Source: Lanius collurio
Lineage: Eukaryota > Chordata > Aves > Passeriformes > Laniidae
Direction: 5' to 3'
Assembly (NCBI GenBank): GCA_020086605.1
Contig: JACBWW010000004.1
Location: 29,351,615-29,415,614 of the forward strand
Length of the DNA stretch: 64,000 nt
A model generated the notes under the pieces. It saw only the letters and a program-made list of their open reading frames with translations, ran no database searches and was not told the DNA's origin. Numbering within the stretch: position 1 is the stretch's first letter; each line of letters starts with the position of its first letter. Positions 1 to 12,787 of this stretch are shown here, piece by piece. The position numbers and the translations under genes were made by a program.

Positions 1-3000
1 AAACTACTTCGGTGTCAAACCACAACAAATAGAAAGTAAAACAGTTGCAGGGGAGGCCAATTTTTCCATGAAGAGGAGCTGTAAATAGAGCTGTGACTTA
101 CACAGAGCAAGGTGGACCCAGCTGATTCTGCTCTCTCTGCTTCATCCCAGGAAAAAAGCAGTCTGTTCAGCTCATTCCTTCTGCAGGGTACTTCTTGTAC
201 TATATGTCCTGTAGAGATTTTGGCAGAGAGGAGATGAGACTTTGGGTTTTTGATTCTTCACTGTTCACTTGCTGAAGTTTGCCAAAACAGGGTAGAAATG
301 AAGAGTGATACTTGGTTCTGTTACCACTAACATATTGAGTAGTGTCCTAGTGTTGACTGAACTGGCTGTTAAAAATGGCTCATGCACAGTTTCCTGACAC
401 AATTTCATGCTATCTGCTCAGATTTGCATGCATCTAACATGCCAAAAATCTGCAACCCTGTGACCTCTACTTTGTGAATTTAGGTAAACCGCAGAATGTT
501 TTTTGCCTTACCTTCCATATGCTGAATACTGCTCTAGACACCTTCTTTCTCAAAGAAATTTTAGGATACATTGGTTGTTTGCACAGTCTTCTGAAGGTAA
601 AAGAAATTACAAAATAGAATCAATATTGGCCTTAAAAAGATGAGAAAGGCAGAGAGCTTTGGGTTTGGTTCAAACATTTTGTGATGCCTGAGGGAAAAGG
701 AGAGGGAAGAATTTTTTTGTGATAACCCACCAAAAATTTTATTCCCCTCCTCAGTCTTGCCCTCCCATTATCTGATGTGTGGGAGTGGTTTTGTTTTGTT
801 GTTGGTTTTTTGATGATGAACAGGAAAAAGTTGTATTCGTCCTGCAAACTTTGCATGCTTCTTTGTAGCAGCGTTATATTTCTGTATAGTGTGGACTGTC
901 ATGGGAAGATTGGGATAAGAAGATGGCTGCAGTTTCTTGCAGTTTAACTGCACTTTCAGTTGTTGAAATTTGTTTTTGTATAGAGAAGATTGTGTTGGCA
1001 CTGGAGGCTAATGTTTATAAAAGCTTGCAGAGCGGGCCAATATGGAACAAAATGTTCCATGCTAAACTTCATAGTTCAAGAAAAAAGGGGTAAGGAAAGC
1101 TAACTTTGAAATGTCTATCACCTGTCCATCAACCTCTTGGAGACTAAAGTAGGTGAAATTTTTATCCTTATAAAAAGGATAATATGGACTGATAGTATAG
1201 TTGATAAAGCTTTTTTTCAGACAGGTTTATTTTGAAGGTTGGTACCAGTGTCTGGATTGTGGCGAAGTTGCTGGACTTTTCCTTGGCACATTCCTTAGCC
1301 AGTGTTGGTTGCCAGTTGAGGGGCTGCATGAAACTGCTTACAAAAATTGTGTGTTGTCAGTAGGCAACCAAGTGATACTTTCTTCCTCCATTAAGTTCTT
1401 TCTGTGAACACTAAAGTGTTTTTGTTTTACCTGGCATGCTGAAGGAAGCCTTTGATATCTTTGTATCTGGAATTAACTGAAATTCATATCATTCCTTGGT
1501 TCATAATAATACCCTACATTCCACATACCTCATGTACCAGCTTCATCAGTTATATTGCAGCATTTAAGGTAATTGTCCCTGCATAAGATTTAAGTGAAAA
1601 ATAATGTCCAAGAAAGCTAACTAGTTTCAACCTGTATTTGAGGCAAATCTTTCCTTTAGCTTCTGGTCAAAATGAATTAAATTTTGATTTTAAAAGGATG
1701 TATAAAAACTAGATTTTTGATCAACAATCCAAACAGTTTTGCTTCCAGCAGCTCATGAGTAGATCTCATTTGGTGGAGATATTTTGGATACTGCATCTCT
1801 TGTGCAGAGAATTGATGCTCCTGGGTTCTGCTCTACAGGGAGGCTGTGTTTTTGAAGTCCCTGATGCCTTGATGAAGTCAGCTCTGGACTGTTGTTAGTT
1901 TATTCTGGTTCAATACCCAGAGTGTTGCTCCATCTTAGACTCCAAAATCTCAGTTGGGAAATCTACAACAGAACAGCATCTCTCAACAAAGTTTCTAGGA
2001 GAAATACCCACTGTGCTTTTCAACATGGAATCCCCATCCCAACAAGAGTCTGAGCAGATGCACACGTTTCGGGGTTCATACTCTGTATGCAGAGTTGGCT
2101 AGGGAGACTTTTTCAACAACTTCCCCCTTTCTGCATAACTGTTATTGAAAAGGTGTTTTATGTAGAAGAAAAATTCTGATCAGAGAGGAAACAAAGGTGC
2201 ATGCGTGTATTTAGAATATCAAATGTCTGAGTTGTCACAGCACTCATTCGAGATGCAGATGACTTGCTTTCAGGTCATCTTGCTGAGCCTACTGAACACA
2301 GTAGATGTTCAGGCCCACATCATTGTCCTTGCTATCAGACTTCGAAAGAGTCTGATTTTTTTTTTAATCTAATTAATTCATTGTTGGAAATTCTTGAAAT
2401 TTTTGTAGGACTGAAAAACAGGAGCTGTACAGATGTGGGAGAATTTGGTAGTAGAAACTATGCTCAGAGAAACTGCTTGGCCTTAACTTGTTTGAATATT
2501 GCTTTTGTAGTTCATAATAATTATCTTGATTAGAAACCAAATTGCAATCACTCTAGGTAAACACTGAAAGTGGGGCTGTTCCTCTGAAAGCAGCTCGAGT
2601 TTTCCCTTTCCAGCTCCTAGAATTGTACCCAGTTCAATGCTGAATTTGGGGTTGGATCCACTGCAGATTGGATGGGGCTGTAGGGTGGTGAGGAGAGCAA
2701 AGCTCCTCTGCTGCTCTGCGAGTGGCAGCATGCACCACATAGGCAGGAGGAAGACCATGTTCACATTCCTCCTGCTTCTCTGCAGGGTTGGATCTACCAG
2801 TTAGATGTGGCAACAATGGTGAAAGGAAGGAGGGCCTAAAGGCAAAGACCTTAGTATGGCTTGCATTTAAACTGCTTCGTAGAGAGACATCATGCATGTC
2901 TTAAACACTTGTGTAATCTGTCCGGTTTTCATTGTCTGTGAAATTTAGACTGAAAGCAGTGTTGCCACTGATTCTGTTGCTCAGCTGATCAGTTTTCCTA

Positions 3001-6000
3001 TGCATGATTAGGTATAATGGGGTTTGTGTACTGCATCAAGTGGAGCAGGCACTTGTCAATTCACTGTTTGTGAAATAACTGTTTCTATGCAACATGGGCT
3101 GCTTCCCTTATTGTTGAGTATGTGTATTGCAAAGATCATATCAAATCCCCTCTTAGTGCTACTTATGCATCTAAAAATGTGACATGGATTTGCAGCATGA
3201 AGAGGTGGTGGCACTGCAGGCATGATTGGATGATTGTAAATGGGGAGCAGACCTGAATAATTCCTCTGAATTGCCATGTCCTTATATTTAAGTCTGTGTG
3301 GGGAATATTGCTTCCTACAACAAAATCTCTCTACACTTAGCCCACAGTAATAAAAGCAGACAGATAAAATTTGAGTTATTCACAACATAAGAATGTTTGT
3401 TAGATATGAGTAATTTGATTAATTGTAGAAAACTGAGGTCATGTACTGTTGTGCAGAATTGAACATGACTAAAACCAGTTTCTGTTCCCAAGACTTTTGC
3501 CTTTTTGCTGTTATGCTGTATTTTGCATAAATGCCATTCCTTTTCCATGCTGCACCTAACCTGCTGTGATCTGTTCTTCATAAACAACAGGCACTAGTGG
3601 TTAATCTGCACACTTTCTTTTGCTGCCTAGTGCCATTGGGCTTGTTGCCATGGGCTGAGAGAGACTTGCATTCTTCGTAGTTTTCCCCTAATCAGTTTTT
3701 CAGAGAAGGTTGCTGAGATTTTAAATGGGATCTGTTTCAGACAGATTAATATAAACATGAATAATGTTAATCCTGCCTTGGGGATGTAGTTTTGTAGGAC
3801 TTTGTGGTATGTCTTTCTATTTGCTGCCACCTTCCACTGTCTAGTTGTGGTTTCTTTTCCTCACAAGTCGGCATACAAATGTCTGAAAGCAAGTCTCCTT
3901 GGAGAGTTTCTTTCAGTTTGGAGTTCTTAAAATCTGGCTCCTGGTGCAGTTATGACACGGCACTGAGATTTCTCTTAAAGTGAGTTCATCAGTCAAACCT
4001 GTTGTCTTATGACAGGATCAGCAGCATCAGTGAATGGGCTGACAGTCAGAGCAGTTCTGCATTATCAGATAGCTTCCAGAGCATTCCCACATCTCATAAT
4101 ATAAGTCTGCTTGGAAAGAGTGATCTATATTATGGTCCATAGTAATAGTTTCACTCCACACTGTGCTAATGCCCATCTAAAGTTCTGTTTTCTCCCAAGT
4201 TCCACAAACAGCTCTTTTTAAAGATGTGGGGAACCCTTTCAGCCTTCAGTGTGACTTCATGATCCAAGTCTGCGCCTCTGTATTGGCTAGTGTAGCATGA
4301 TGCTGGGCAAAATTACAAACTGGTGCCTTAATGCAGCAAAGTACTATGTAGACATATCCTTCATTGCCTGGATGCTGTCTATTATCCCATTATTCAGTGC
4401 TCAGATTCCAGCAATACTAAGCTCTCAAGGAGTTCGCCTCTTCTTTCAGAAGAACACAGTCCATCTTGCTAGATTAAAGAAACTCTTTATAAAATATCTG
4501 GGTTTTAACTGGTAGGTGGTTCTGGCTTTTTTTATTAAAAAACATCACTTCTAAAGATGGTAACTGTAGGCTTTGTGTGAGTACTGCTCTGCAAGTTTGC
4601 TACTTGAGCACTTGCTTTCTTCCTGGGGCTTTCATTGTATTTCTCATTTGCATGTTGTGCTAAAGATAAACCATGAATGGGTAAGGAGGTAAGAGCTTTG
4701 GTTATTTATGGCACTTCTTCAAAGAAGTTGCAATAGCAAAGAAAGAGGTTCTTAAAGAGGGAGTGGACATACTTAAGGAAAGTGACAATGTAAGGTCATT
4801 CTTAGCTTCAAAGTGTCACATTCTGTGTCAGAAGCAAAAACCCTCTTTTGGGGATCCTTTTCCTGAACGAAATATATGTGTTGGGAAAGCATGTGTGATG
4901 GGAATGTCCTTGATCATGACTAAGATTCTTCTGCTTCAGATCATTTCTTTCCCTTGTTATTTGAATAGTGAAATTCCTGTGGAGCAAGAATTTCTTGAGT
5001 GGTGCATAGACTTGAGGGAGGTGGGTGCTATATAAAGCCCTGGTGAGAATATTTGCACAATGCCATTTGTGAAGAATTAAATATGAATGGGGAACAGAAA
5101 AACTGACAAAAATTATTTAAGGGCCTGCAGTCCCAAAGAGGCTTGAACACAAGATGCAGACTGACTCATAGCTCCCTAAAATTGCCTATAAAGGTAAGCA
5201 GGCTTTTGACAATAATCAGCTGACTCCCAGTGCAGCAAAAAGTTTTACAAGATCCAGGGTCTCATCATTACAGCAGGACATGTGAACCAGAACAGAGGCA
5301 TCACCATGTAGAGTTAAGATAAATAGCCATCAGGCCAGTGTGCTGTGGTTGTGTACCACTGACTTGGGTTCAGAGGACTTTCTAGTTGAGCCTCAATGGC
5401 TTGAACAAAGGAAAGACTTGATTAAAGAATTGCTGTATGACACTGGCTTCTGCTCCCTGGGTCAGACTAAATGACCTGCTGGCTTGGAGCTATTTATTTA
5501 GCTGTTTTTACAGTGTTTACAAAGAGCACTGGATGCAACCAGGATTTGGATCCTTGCCTGGTGCTGTGAGTGCAGTCAGTAGCTCTGCTGCCTGCCCTTA
5601 GCCTCAGCAGTGCCATTCAAAAACTGTATGTGTTTCTTCTTTTCTCCTAGAAGTATAGCTTTGAGTACAGAATGAATGTTCTTCCCTTCTCATCTCCCAT
5701 TGTGGGAGGAGCCAGGAAATGTTTGTTTGATCTGTGATGGGATAGGAATGCATTGCTAAACTTTCCATAAGAACAGCACTGAGTCTACTCTGAGTGTTGC
5801 TGTTCCTGTGGTCAGCCCAGTGCTTGTCCAAGGTGTTTCCAGCCTCTTACAGCAAACTACCTCTTTCTGTAACTCCATGGAAACTGGTTTTCAGCCATCA
5901 CAGAATTGCTGCTTTGCCTCTGTTCTCTCTCTTGTATATGTGTATGCAATTTCTCTCTCACTTCCAGTTTATATTTGAGTAACATCCCCTTGATCCTCCT

Positions 6001-7204
6001 TTGTGAAATAGCTATAAAGGGATGCTGCTTGCCTGTTTAGAAGGAATCTGATTCTGGCATTGCCAGTGAGATACTGAAGAAACACAAAGAATGGCTTCTT
6101 TTTCCCCTGAGGAGCTTAAGAGGCCGAGTTATCTGCCAGCAACTATTTTTTTAATTCTTACATATTGTAAGGAATTTTATGAGAGCAGGTATTTAATCGT
6201 ATGGCCTATATATTGGCTGCTGTTTGATTTCACACATTGTAGTGGCAGGGTGGAATAGAGAAGCTGCTGCTACACTTTTAATTTGGGGAGAGGTGATGGA
6301 GCAATTTTCTTGGGTTTGTCCCTCATGCTTTTCATCCTTCAGTTGAGACACAGGTAAGATGTCCTATCTCTCCATGAAAAATAGGAACAGTGTCCCAATG
6401 CATGATCAGGGATTTGACTGCCTGTAGTGCTTTAAAATGCAATCGGATATTTTTTTTAAATATAGATGTTAAGGGGGAATCTGTTGAAGACCTCAAATAA
6501 TTCACAGGTTTTATTTGTCTGATTTCCTATTATGTAATTTTTAAAACTCTGTTGGACGGGTATATGTTAATTTGAGGTATCAAATTGTGTCATGTGCCTT
6601 TCCAGCAGTAACGGGCATTCTGTAGCTGCAGCTTGATTAACAGTCAAGTCTGTTAAGTATATAAGATTGTATTTCCTCTGCCTCAATGCTTGGCTTTAGA
6701 AGACTGAGAGCCAAAAAAGTCCAACATACATTTTCTAACATGTATTTTGGTAGAGTCAAAATTAACTTGGTAACTGAAGATTAGATCTGTGCAGTAAACA
6801 TCTGTCATGCTTGCATAGTTACTCTTCTGATTATAAGTGTTTAAAAATCTCACTACTTTGGGAGTAGGATTAGAATGAGGTTGAATTTCATATTGACAGA
6901 TGAAATATTACTTAGAAACTAAAGCTCAAATGTAAGATAAATGGAAAATTTTAAAATAAACCCCCACATTTTGGATATTCCTTACTGTATGTGCTCTGAA
7001 ATAGTTGACATTTTATGTTTACACACAGTGCTTAGAAATGGTACTAGATCAGTTACTGCCTTTGCACTTTTTTCAGTGTCATACCAGTCCCATGTAACTG
7101 ATGAACAGTATACCTTTCCCCCCAGCCTTTAAGCTGCAAACTCAAGGCTGTAGGCCACTGTTATGATGATGCCTTTTACTAGTGATAAAATCAAGAATTG
7201 GACA

Positions 7205-7560
7205 TGGTTAGAAGGGGAAAAAGGGATTTTACCTTGGTGTTTATTTTAAGGATCCTTAGGTGCACACGTCCAGGTCAGGTGCACCGTAATATACCCACAA
7301 ATGCACCCCAATGCACCAGCAAACGCCCACACCAAATGCACCCCCCAGCAAGATCTGGTATCACATTATAGGTCTTTCTAATTAGCATATCTATCAAAAT
7401 TCCCCAATGAGGGTTTGAGTGAGCCCCCCTCCCCAAGGAACCTTCCCCTGGAAGGTTCTATCTTAGTTTACAGAATGTGTTCTGGAGAGGACCTTGGGGT
7501 CTGAGGCACATTGACTTCTACTTACAAAGCTTCTAAAATATTTGGTCTTGTAGTTTAACA
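7205..7560 (-). mobile_element. Possible solo LTR of an endogenous retrovirus, minus orientation
   Basis: This block differs in composition from its flanks. It has a C-rich run of imperfect 'atgcacccc' units at 7255-7350 and a perfect 9-base stem hairpin at 7438-7458. Read on the minus strand it starts with a TGTT near 7559 and has an AATAAA (complement of 7240-7245) close to its far end, as an LTR would. I could not find a clean target-site duplication and cannot name a family. It could instead be unique intronic sequence. Confidence 0.35.
7438..7458. repeat. Perfect inverted repeat (9-base arms, 3-base loop)
   Basis: The arms gaaccttcc and ggaaggttc are exact reverse complements around the loop cct. 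The repeat sits inside the LTR-like block and is probably part of that element rather than a separate regulatory site. Confidence 0.7.
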
Positions 7561-8701
7561 AACACATCCAAGAATGTAGGCAAAAGCATCAGGAACAGAA
7601 GCTGCAAAAGGCATGAAAAGGGTATAAAATAAAAAGCAAAAATCTTCATGGCATCAATGACACCTAAATATGCCAAGACATGGTCAGGTGTCATGGTGAA
7701 ATGGAAGTGTGTCTCAATGTGAAGACATTTGGGAAAAACAACTGCACTGATTCTTGAGGTTTCTGAAGTGAATTCTTCATGGGTAGCTGTTTGGCCTTTA
7801 GGATAATGGCTGAAATTTAATTGCAGTTGTTATCTGTAGAGGGGAAGTCCTTTGGTGCTGCAGTAAAACTTGTGGTTGTTGTGAAAGTGCTGTCAGTCTC
7901 AGATTTTTTTTTTTTTCCTTCCTTTTTATAATGACCATGTGGAGGAAGAAGGGGTCATGGGATACCAGTCCAAGGAAGACTAGCATTCCTTAGCCTAGTT
8001 ATTTACAAAATTACTTCACTTTTTAATGGATGTAATGTGTCTGGCTTGCATAGATAAGTGTATGTAATTGGTAGCTCTCCACCGAGGCGAGTTACATAAG
8101 ATACTCTCAGTTAATGCATCTGTCCTGAATTTGTGTCAATACATTTTTTTGACTCCTCTGCCATGTACTTTGTTATTTTTCTGAAGGCTTGGCTAAAGGA
8201 CTATCAAATGACTAATACCTGACTTTTTAGAATACTGCGTACACTGGATTTTTTTTATATAATGTTACATGGAATGGTCTTGCCCTATGAATTCAAGACC
8301 CTGTCCTGGAATTTAGCTTTATCCCTTGGTAGGATTTTTTACAATTCATGCTCAGATGTAAAGACAGCTTCTTGTGCCATTGGGAATGTAGTTTTGTGTG
8401 TATATGTGATCAGCAAAGATAAACTCCAAACACAAACCCAAGCAGTTCCATCACATTTGTTTTGAGTGTTCAATTGATTAGGTTGAACAATAACAAATAT
8501 TTTCTAACTCATTTATTGTTAATTACCATCATATTACTTTTGAGTTATTTGCAATCAATTTTGCGATCTATTGAGAGGAGAAAAATGAAACTTCAAATAA
8601 CAGTGACAGTGACTGCAGTAACATGGGTACATGAGATTACTGTTGATTTTGGCTACTAAAAGTAAATGCTTGAGGCAAAATGATTGATTTGCACTTTAGT
8701 A

Positions 8702-8741
8702 AAACCCAAGATAAACAATTTAAACCCAAGATAAACACGAC
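8702..8741. repeat. Short tandem duplication, 20-base period, two copies
   Basis: Two adjacent units each start aaacccaagataaaca, identical over 16 bases, then diverge at the end (attt against cgac). This is a simple slippage-type duplication in intronic sequence. Confidence 0.85.
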
Positions 8742-9999
8742 ATACCGTGTTATAATTGCTCTTAGATCATGTTTTATGTGATATTCAAAGCCTTTTAAAA
8801 AAACTGTCATTAAGTCTCTGAACAAACTTCACTACCTTAGGGCACTGAAGCCAGCTGTCAGCGAGGGGGAAATGCTGGTTTTGCTCTGAAGGATCCCTAA
8901 TGAGGGGAACAGCACAAACACCCCATCACTCTTCTCTTCTGTGGGAAGAGGACTGGAATGGGAAATTGGTTTCAATGAACTTTTTTGGAAAAAGAGAGAA
9001 TGGACAGAATTAATTTTACAAGTAAAATACAAAGGCAGTTTCTGAAGTAGTATCATTTCATGGCCTTTTTTCAGAAATGTATTGAAGGAGTCATCTCTAG
9101 TTTATAGTAACATAAGCACTTCCATACCATTTCAAGATACTGATGTGCACATTTAGCCACAGCTGAAAGTATATTTGCTAGAAAGGATTTTGGGACCTGT
9201 TAGTATTTACACAGATGCCTGTACAATGATAATTTACTTCTATCTCAAAGATGTCAAAGGCATCCTGAATTTCATCCAAATGCTGGCCTATCTAAAAGCT
9301 GAGGCAAAGGCTATAATTAGATTTTTTAGGCTGAATGAAACTTTACTTCTGCTAAATTAATATCTGTGTAGTTGTTACTAAGATCAGTCTGCTAGATCAG
9401 GACTTACCTGTTCTTACTTGAGAGGTTCTGTATCTGAATGATTAATTCTGGTGTCCTTCTGTGGTGAAGGAAGGAACTGGGCAACTCTAGATGTTCAGTT
9501 CAGAAGCAGAGCTTTAAAGTCAGTCAGGATGAATTTTACACTTTGTGTACCTTTTGACTCACTAGAACCTTCATCAAATGCTCTTAAGTCCACATCAATA
9601 TATGAGGGGCAAATATGTTGGATCTTGCTCCTGCTGTATAGTTTGACATAATAACAGAATAGGGCTTAAATCTATCTGGAGAAGGTTTGTGAACATGGCA
9701 AGTCTGTATTGCATTTTTTCAGCCATATTTACTGAACAAAATGCTTTTGAAATGCCTACAGATGCTGCTCTCAAGCAGTGGCTATGGATTTTGGGATAGG
9801 GTCGCCTTTCCATAACCCAGCTGGGATGCAGCGGGACAAGTTTTTAATAGTAAACAGTAAGTGGGATATAGCAGAAAGTGGAATGAGCTGAGACACAACT
9901 GCTGCATCCCCTGAAGTGTTCTCAGATGATTACTTGTGACTTCTTTTGCCTCCTGAATTTCAGCTACAGGAGATGGAGTAAGAGAAATAACCTTTCTTT

Positions 10000-10014
10000 G
10001 GGGGAGGGGGGGGG
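10000..10014 (+). repeat. G-run (G5-A-G9) with quadruplex potential
   Basis: Five Gs, one A and nine Gs in a row, followed by shorter G groups up to about 10023. It lies about 180 bases before the acceptor of the first SMOC1 exon in the window. Runs of this kind can form G-quadruplexes and can act as intronic splicing elements. Either role here is inference. Confidence 0.6.
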
Positions 10015-10191
10015 AGGTGAGGGAAGAAAAGATAATAACATCAAAGGTAGTCTTCTGTAAGACCTCCTTGCTCTGAAGCATGTCCTTGGGATACATCTGG
10101 ACTGGGATTTCCAGTAAGATGCTGAATTATAATGAAAGTGGTTGGTGATAGAGTGAGAAATGAAATGCCTGCTCTTTGTTTTATTAAACAG

Positions 10192-10291
10192 GTGCAGTGC
10201 CATACCTACACTGGATACTGCTGGTGTGTGACACCTGATGGCAAGCCTATTAGCGGCTCTTCTGTACAGAACAAAACTCCTGTATGTTCAG
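10192..10291 (+). CDS. SMOC1: SMOC1 exon: C-terminal half of thyroglobulin type-1 domain 1
   Basis: The exon begins in phase 0 after the acceptor AG at 10190-10191. It encodes 33 complete residues, starting Val-Gln-Cys-His-Thr-Tyr-Thr-Gly-Tyr and containing the thyroglobulin type-1 signature Cys-Trp-Cys-Val at 10219-10230, then Gly-Lys-Pro-Ile-Ser-Gly-Ser and the closing Pro-Val-Cys. An Asn-Lys-Thr N-glycosylation sequon sits just before that last cysteine. The exon ends with the first base of a glycine codon (phase 1). The donor is GTACTG, a non-consensus +3 to +6 context. Thyroglobulin type-1 domains are disulfide-bonded modules. The first half of this one, with its other cysteines, is in an exon before the window. 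The frame stays open for about 60 codons into the intron, so a retained intron would give a short readthrough, but the downstream exon match shows the splice is real. Confidence 0.96.
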
Positions 10292-12739
10292 GTACTGTGG
10301 GAGTGGCTTCAACAAATACTCACTTTTTAACCAAAGAGGGTTGGGGTGAATGCATCCTTTTGAGAGAGCCTAATCTTTTCAGGTGGTCAGTTTACCCCAC
10401 TTACCGCTGCAGTTTGGACTCTGGCATGTCCACCCTGCAATTAGGATACAGACACTTCTGCAAGGCTCAGTAAGAAAAACCACTGAAGTAACAACCTGTG
10501 TCAGCCAGGGCAGGAGTTAGTGTTGCTGTGTACACCAAAACCGAAGATCTGCTGAACAGATGGGATAACTTGTTTCCATGAGCTATATTTTAAAGAAATG
10601 GTTTTTGGGCTGTATTTTGTGGGACATGGAGTAATTTTTTTGTACAGAGGGATTTCAGTTAATTCATGAAGGTAGTTCTGTGCAAAACTGTCAGTTTCTG
10701 GGGTCCTGCTGTTATGATGAATTTGGGTCTTTTGAACATGTTACTTAGTTTAGGATTCATGTGTTTGTGTCATGGGGTGGGCAGCACTGGACTTGCACCA
10801 CAGCTCTCAAGAGGGAGGTCCAGACCCAGGCTGTTATTCATGTTTATTAAGTGATGTGTTTCTGGGCACTCAGCTTGGCATTACTTTATTGCCCAGCAGT
10901 CTATTAAGACTAAATCCACAATTTTCTTTAAAAAAGAGTAATGCTGTTTCTCTTTCTTCTCCTCACCATTCAATATGGTAGCCCATGGCTGAAATGGAAT
11001 GAGATTGGACTCTAGATTTTCATGTGGATCAGTAGTGGTCTAGCTTTGTGAGCTGTGGTGAACATGCTGCTGTGACAACACCACAGTAAACACAGCCAGT
11101 GCTGAAAGTACTGGTTCTGTACTTTGGGGAGAATTGAAGGGCAACACTAGAATTGTGCTGCCCTTCTCACTTTCCTCTCTCCTCCTCAAAAAATTAAAGG
11201 AGCAAGAAAAGGCAGTAGGCATAGGAGTGTGCTTCTGAAATGTTCAGTGGTGCCACACAAAAACTGCTGTTACATCTGGCTTCATGCTCCACAATATGCA
11301 CCTCAGAGATTTTTAATATGGTTTTCCTCTCACACCTTGCAGTGTTTGCCCTTTAGGTGGAAGCATGACAGCAATCAAACCTTTGCGATTTTGAATTTTT
11401 CTCACCTTAACTGGTGTCCTCTTGGCTGTAGGGTGTTCTGTGGTAATAAGCAAATGTAAGTGACTTGCATAAGGGCTTGAGTTGAGTGGGAGAACTGTCT
11501 GAGAACCAGTGAGCCAGCATACCTTGAGGAGAGGCTCGGTTTTTCACAGGCAGGTGGAAAGAAAAGAGTACTATTTTAGTGTAAGGTGCAATGCTCCAGT
11601 AACCTGTCTTAAACCTTTAGAATATGATTTTGACACTATTTTGAGTATATAATTTTGGTAGGGCGTGTTTTAGAGTTTTACTGATCTATTCAGTTGGTCT
11701 TGTGCTGTTTATAAAATTGTGTTGCAGAAGAGTAAAGTCATATTGTGTGGTAGGACGCAGATGTTAGGCATATGATGACTGAGTTTGTGCCCACTACTTG
11801 TAATTCAGCAGTAGTCTGTGATGAATTGATCTGCAAGTGAAAGTGCACAGGCAATAGAGTTTACCTTCAGAGTTTGTCTTGATCAGATTCTTGGGCTTGT
11901 CAGAGCTGCCTGCTTTAAAGCTGACTTTTGATCCATGTTTCCTGAATGTTCAATAATCACTGAAACTGTTTAGTAATGGTGCATGAAAGAATCGGTTTCC
12001 TGTGAATAAAGCTATTTAAAAAAAAAAAAAAAGCTTCCCATGGTTTCTTATACAGTTTGGTAATGGATTTATTTGAAAAGTTTTTATTACCTGTTCAAGT
12101 TTTAGTGAAAAACTGTGAAGAAGCACTAAAGCAGAGTGCAGAAACAAACACAGAATCATACATACTGTGCGACAATACAGCTTATTAGTAAACAACCCAA
12201 GATGTGTTCTATTCAAGTACATGCTTCATCTTATTCAGTGTCCCATTTCAAACAGCTGGAGATGTTCAGGGGTTGGTTGAAATCAATTTTCTGCAAATTG
12301 TCCCACTTAATCCCTTTCCTTTAGAATACTGTGCTTGCATTCCCTGCACACTCTCCCCATCTGTTTTTGATTTGTTCTTCCTGACATTTGCAAACGAAGA
12401 AGTGACTCTTATTGATCTTTCCTTCTTGCCCTTGGATTTTTTCCAGGTTTCTTACTAGCATGCTGCTCTTTTGAGGTCTTTCAAATCACTAGATCCAACT
12501 ACTAAAGATTTCTTGTTTACCCTTATCCCGATTTAACATCTTAATGCATACAACTTCCTTATGCTTTTCACATTAGTTGAAGCCACAGGCTTTCTGAGTC
12601 CTAAATGGAGCTGTTGGTAAGTAAAATAGATGCTTTATGGGTTGAGATACTGACTATGTTAATGTGTTATCATATGTTCTGTGTGACTGTGCAGCATCTA
12701 AATTTTTTCTTTTTTTCTTCTTTTTATTCTCCCCTTTAG
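10292..12739 (+). other. SMOC1: SMOC1 intron (2.4 kb)
   Basis: Intron between the GTACTG donor and a pyrimidine-rich acceptor (ctttttttcttc and similar, ending tttag at 12735-12739). It contains an AATAAA followed by a 15-base A tract at 12005-12032 and otherwise no identifiable repeat or gene. Confidence 0.93.
12005..12032 (+). repeat. AATAAA followed by A15 tract
   Basis: AATAAA at 12005-12010, seven other bases, then fifteen As at 12018-12032. This is the arrangement left by a retroposed polyadenylated transcript, though the spacing is shorter than usual for a real cleavage site. I did not recognise an mRNA in the preceding sequence or find a target-site duplication. It may be only an A-rich microsatellite next to a chance hexamer. 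Confidence 0.4.
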
Positions 12740-12787
12740 GTTCTGTAACTGATAAACCATCAAGCCAGGGTAATTCGGGAAGGAAAG
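12740..12787 (+). CDS. SMOC1: SMOC1 exon: start of inter-domain linker
   Basis: A 48-base microexon-sized unit between acceptor AG 12738-12739 and a strong donor GTGAGT at 12788. The first two bases complete a glycine codon. It then reads Ser-Val-Thr-Asp-Lys-Pro-Ser-Ser-Gln-Gly-Asn-Ser-Gly-Arg-Lys and ends with the first base of an aspartate codon. This is the hydrophilic, probably flexible linker after thyroglobulin domain 1, near-identical to human SMOC1 as I recall it (one Leu-to-Ser difference). The exon is symmetric (phase 1 in, phase 1 out, 16 codons), so skipping it would keep the frame. Confidence 0.95.

Larger units (their letters stand above)
1..10191 (+). other. SMOC1: SMOC1 intron, 3' part (upstream of first exon in window)
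   Basis: This is non-coding sequence ending in the acceptor AG at 10190-10191. I looked for the exon that should precede 10192 (the first half of thyroglobulin domain 1, with its Leu-Glu-Arg-Ala helix and Pro-Glu-Cys motif) and for the Kazal-domain exon, and found neither, so they lie upstream. Contents that can be named are an LTR-like block at 7205-7560, a 20-base tandem duplication at 8702-8741 and a G-run at 10000-10014. The rest is AT-leaning unique sequence with no recognisable gene. Confidence 0.85.

Noticed and set aside
1255..1290. 'Cys-Gly-Glu-Val-Ala-Gly' codons resembling the missing first half of thyroglobulin domain 1
   Set aside because: The flanking residues do not match the family, and there is no fitting acceptor or donor.
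6330..6360. Possible exon end 'cacag|gtaaga'
   Set aside because: A good donor word, but the preceding codons match nothing in SMOC1 and no acceptor defines an exon.
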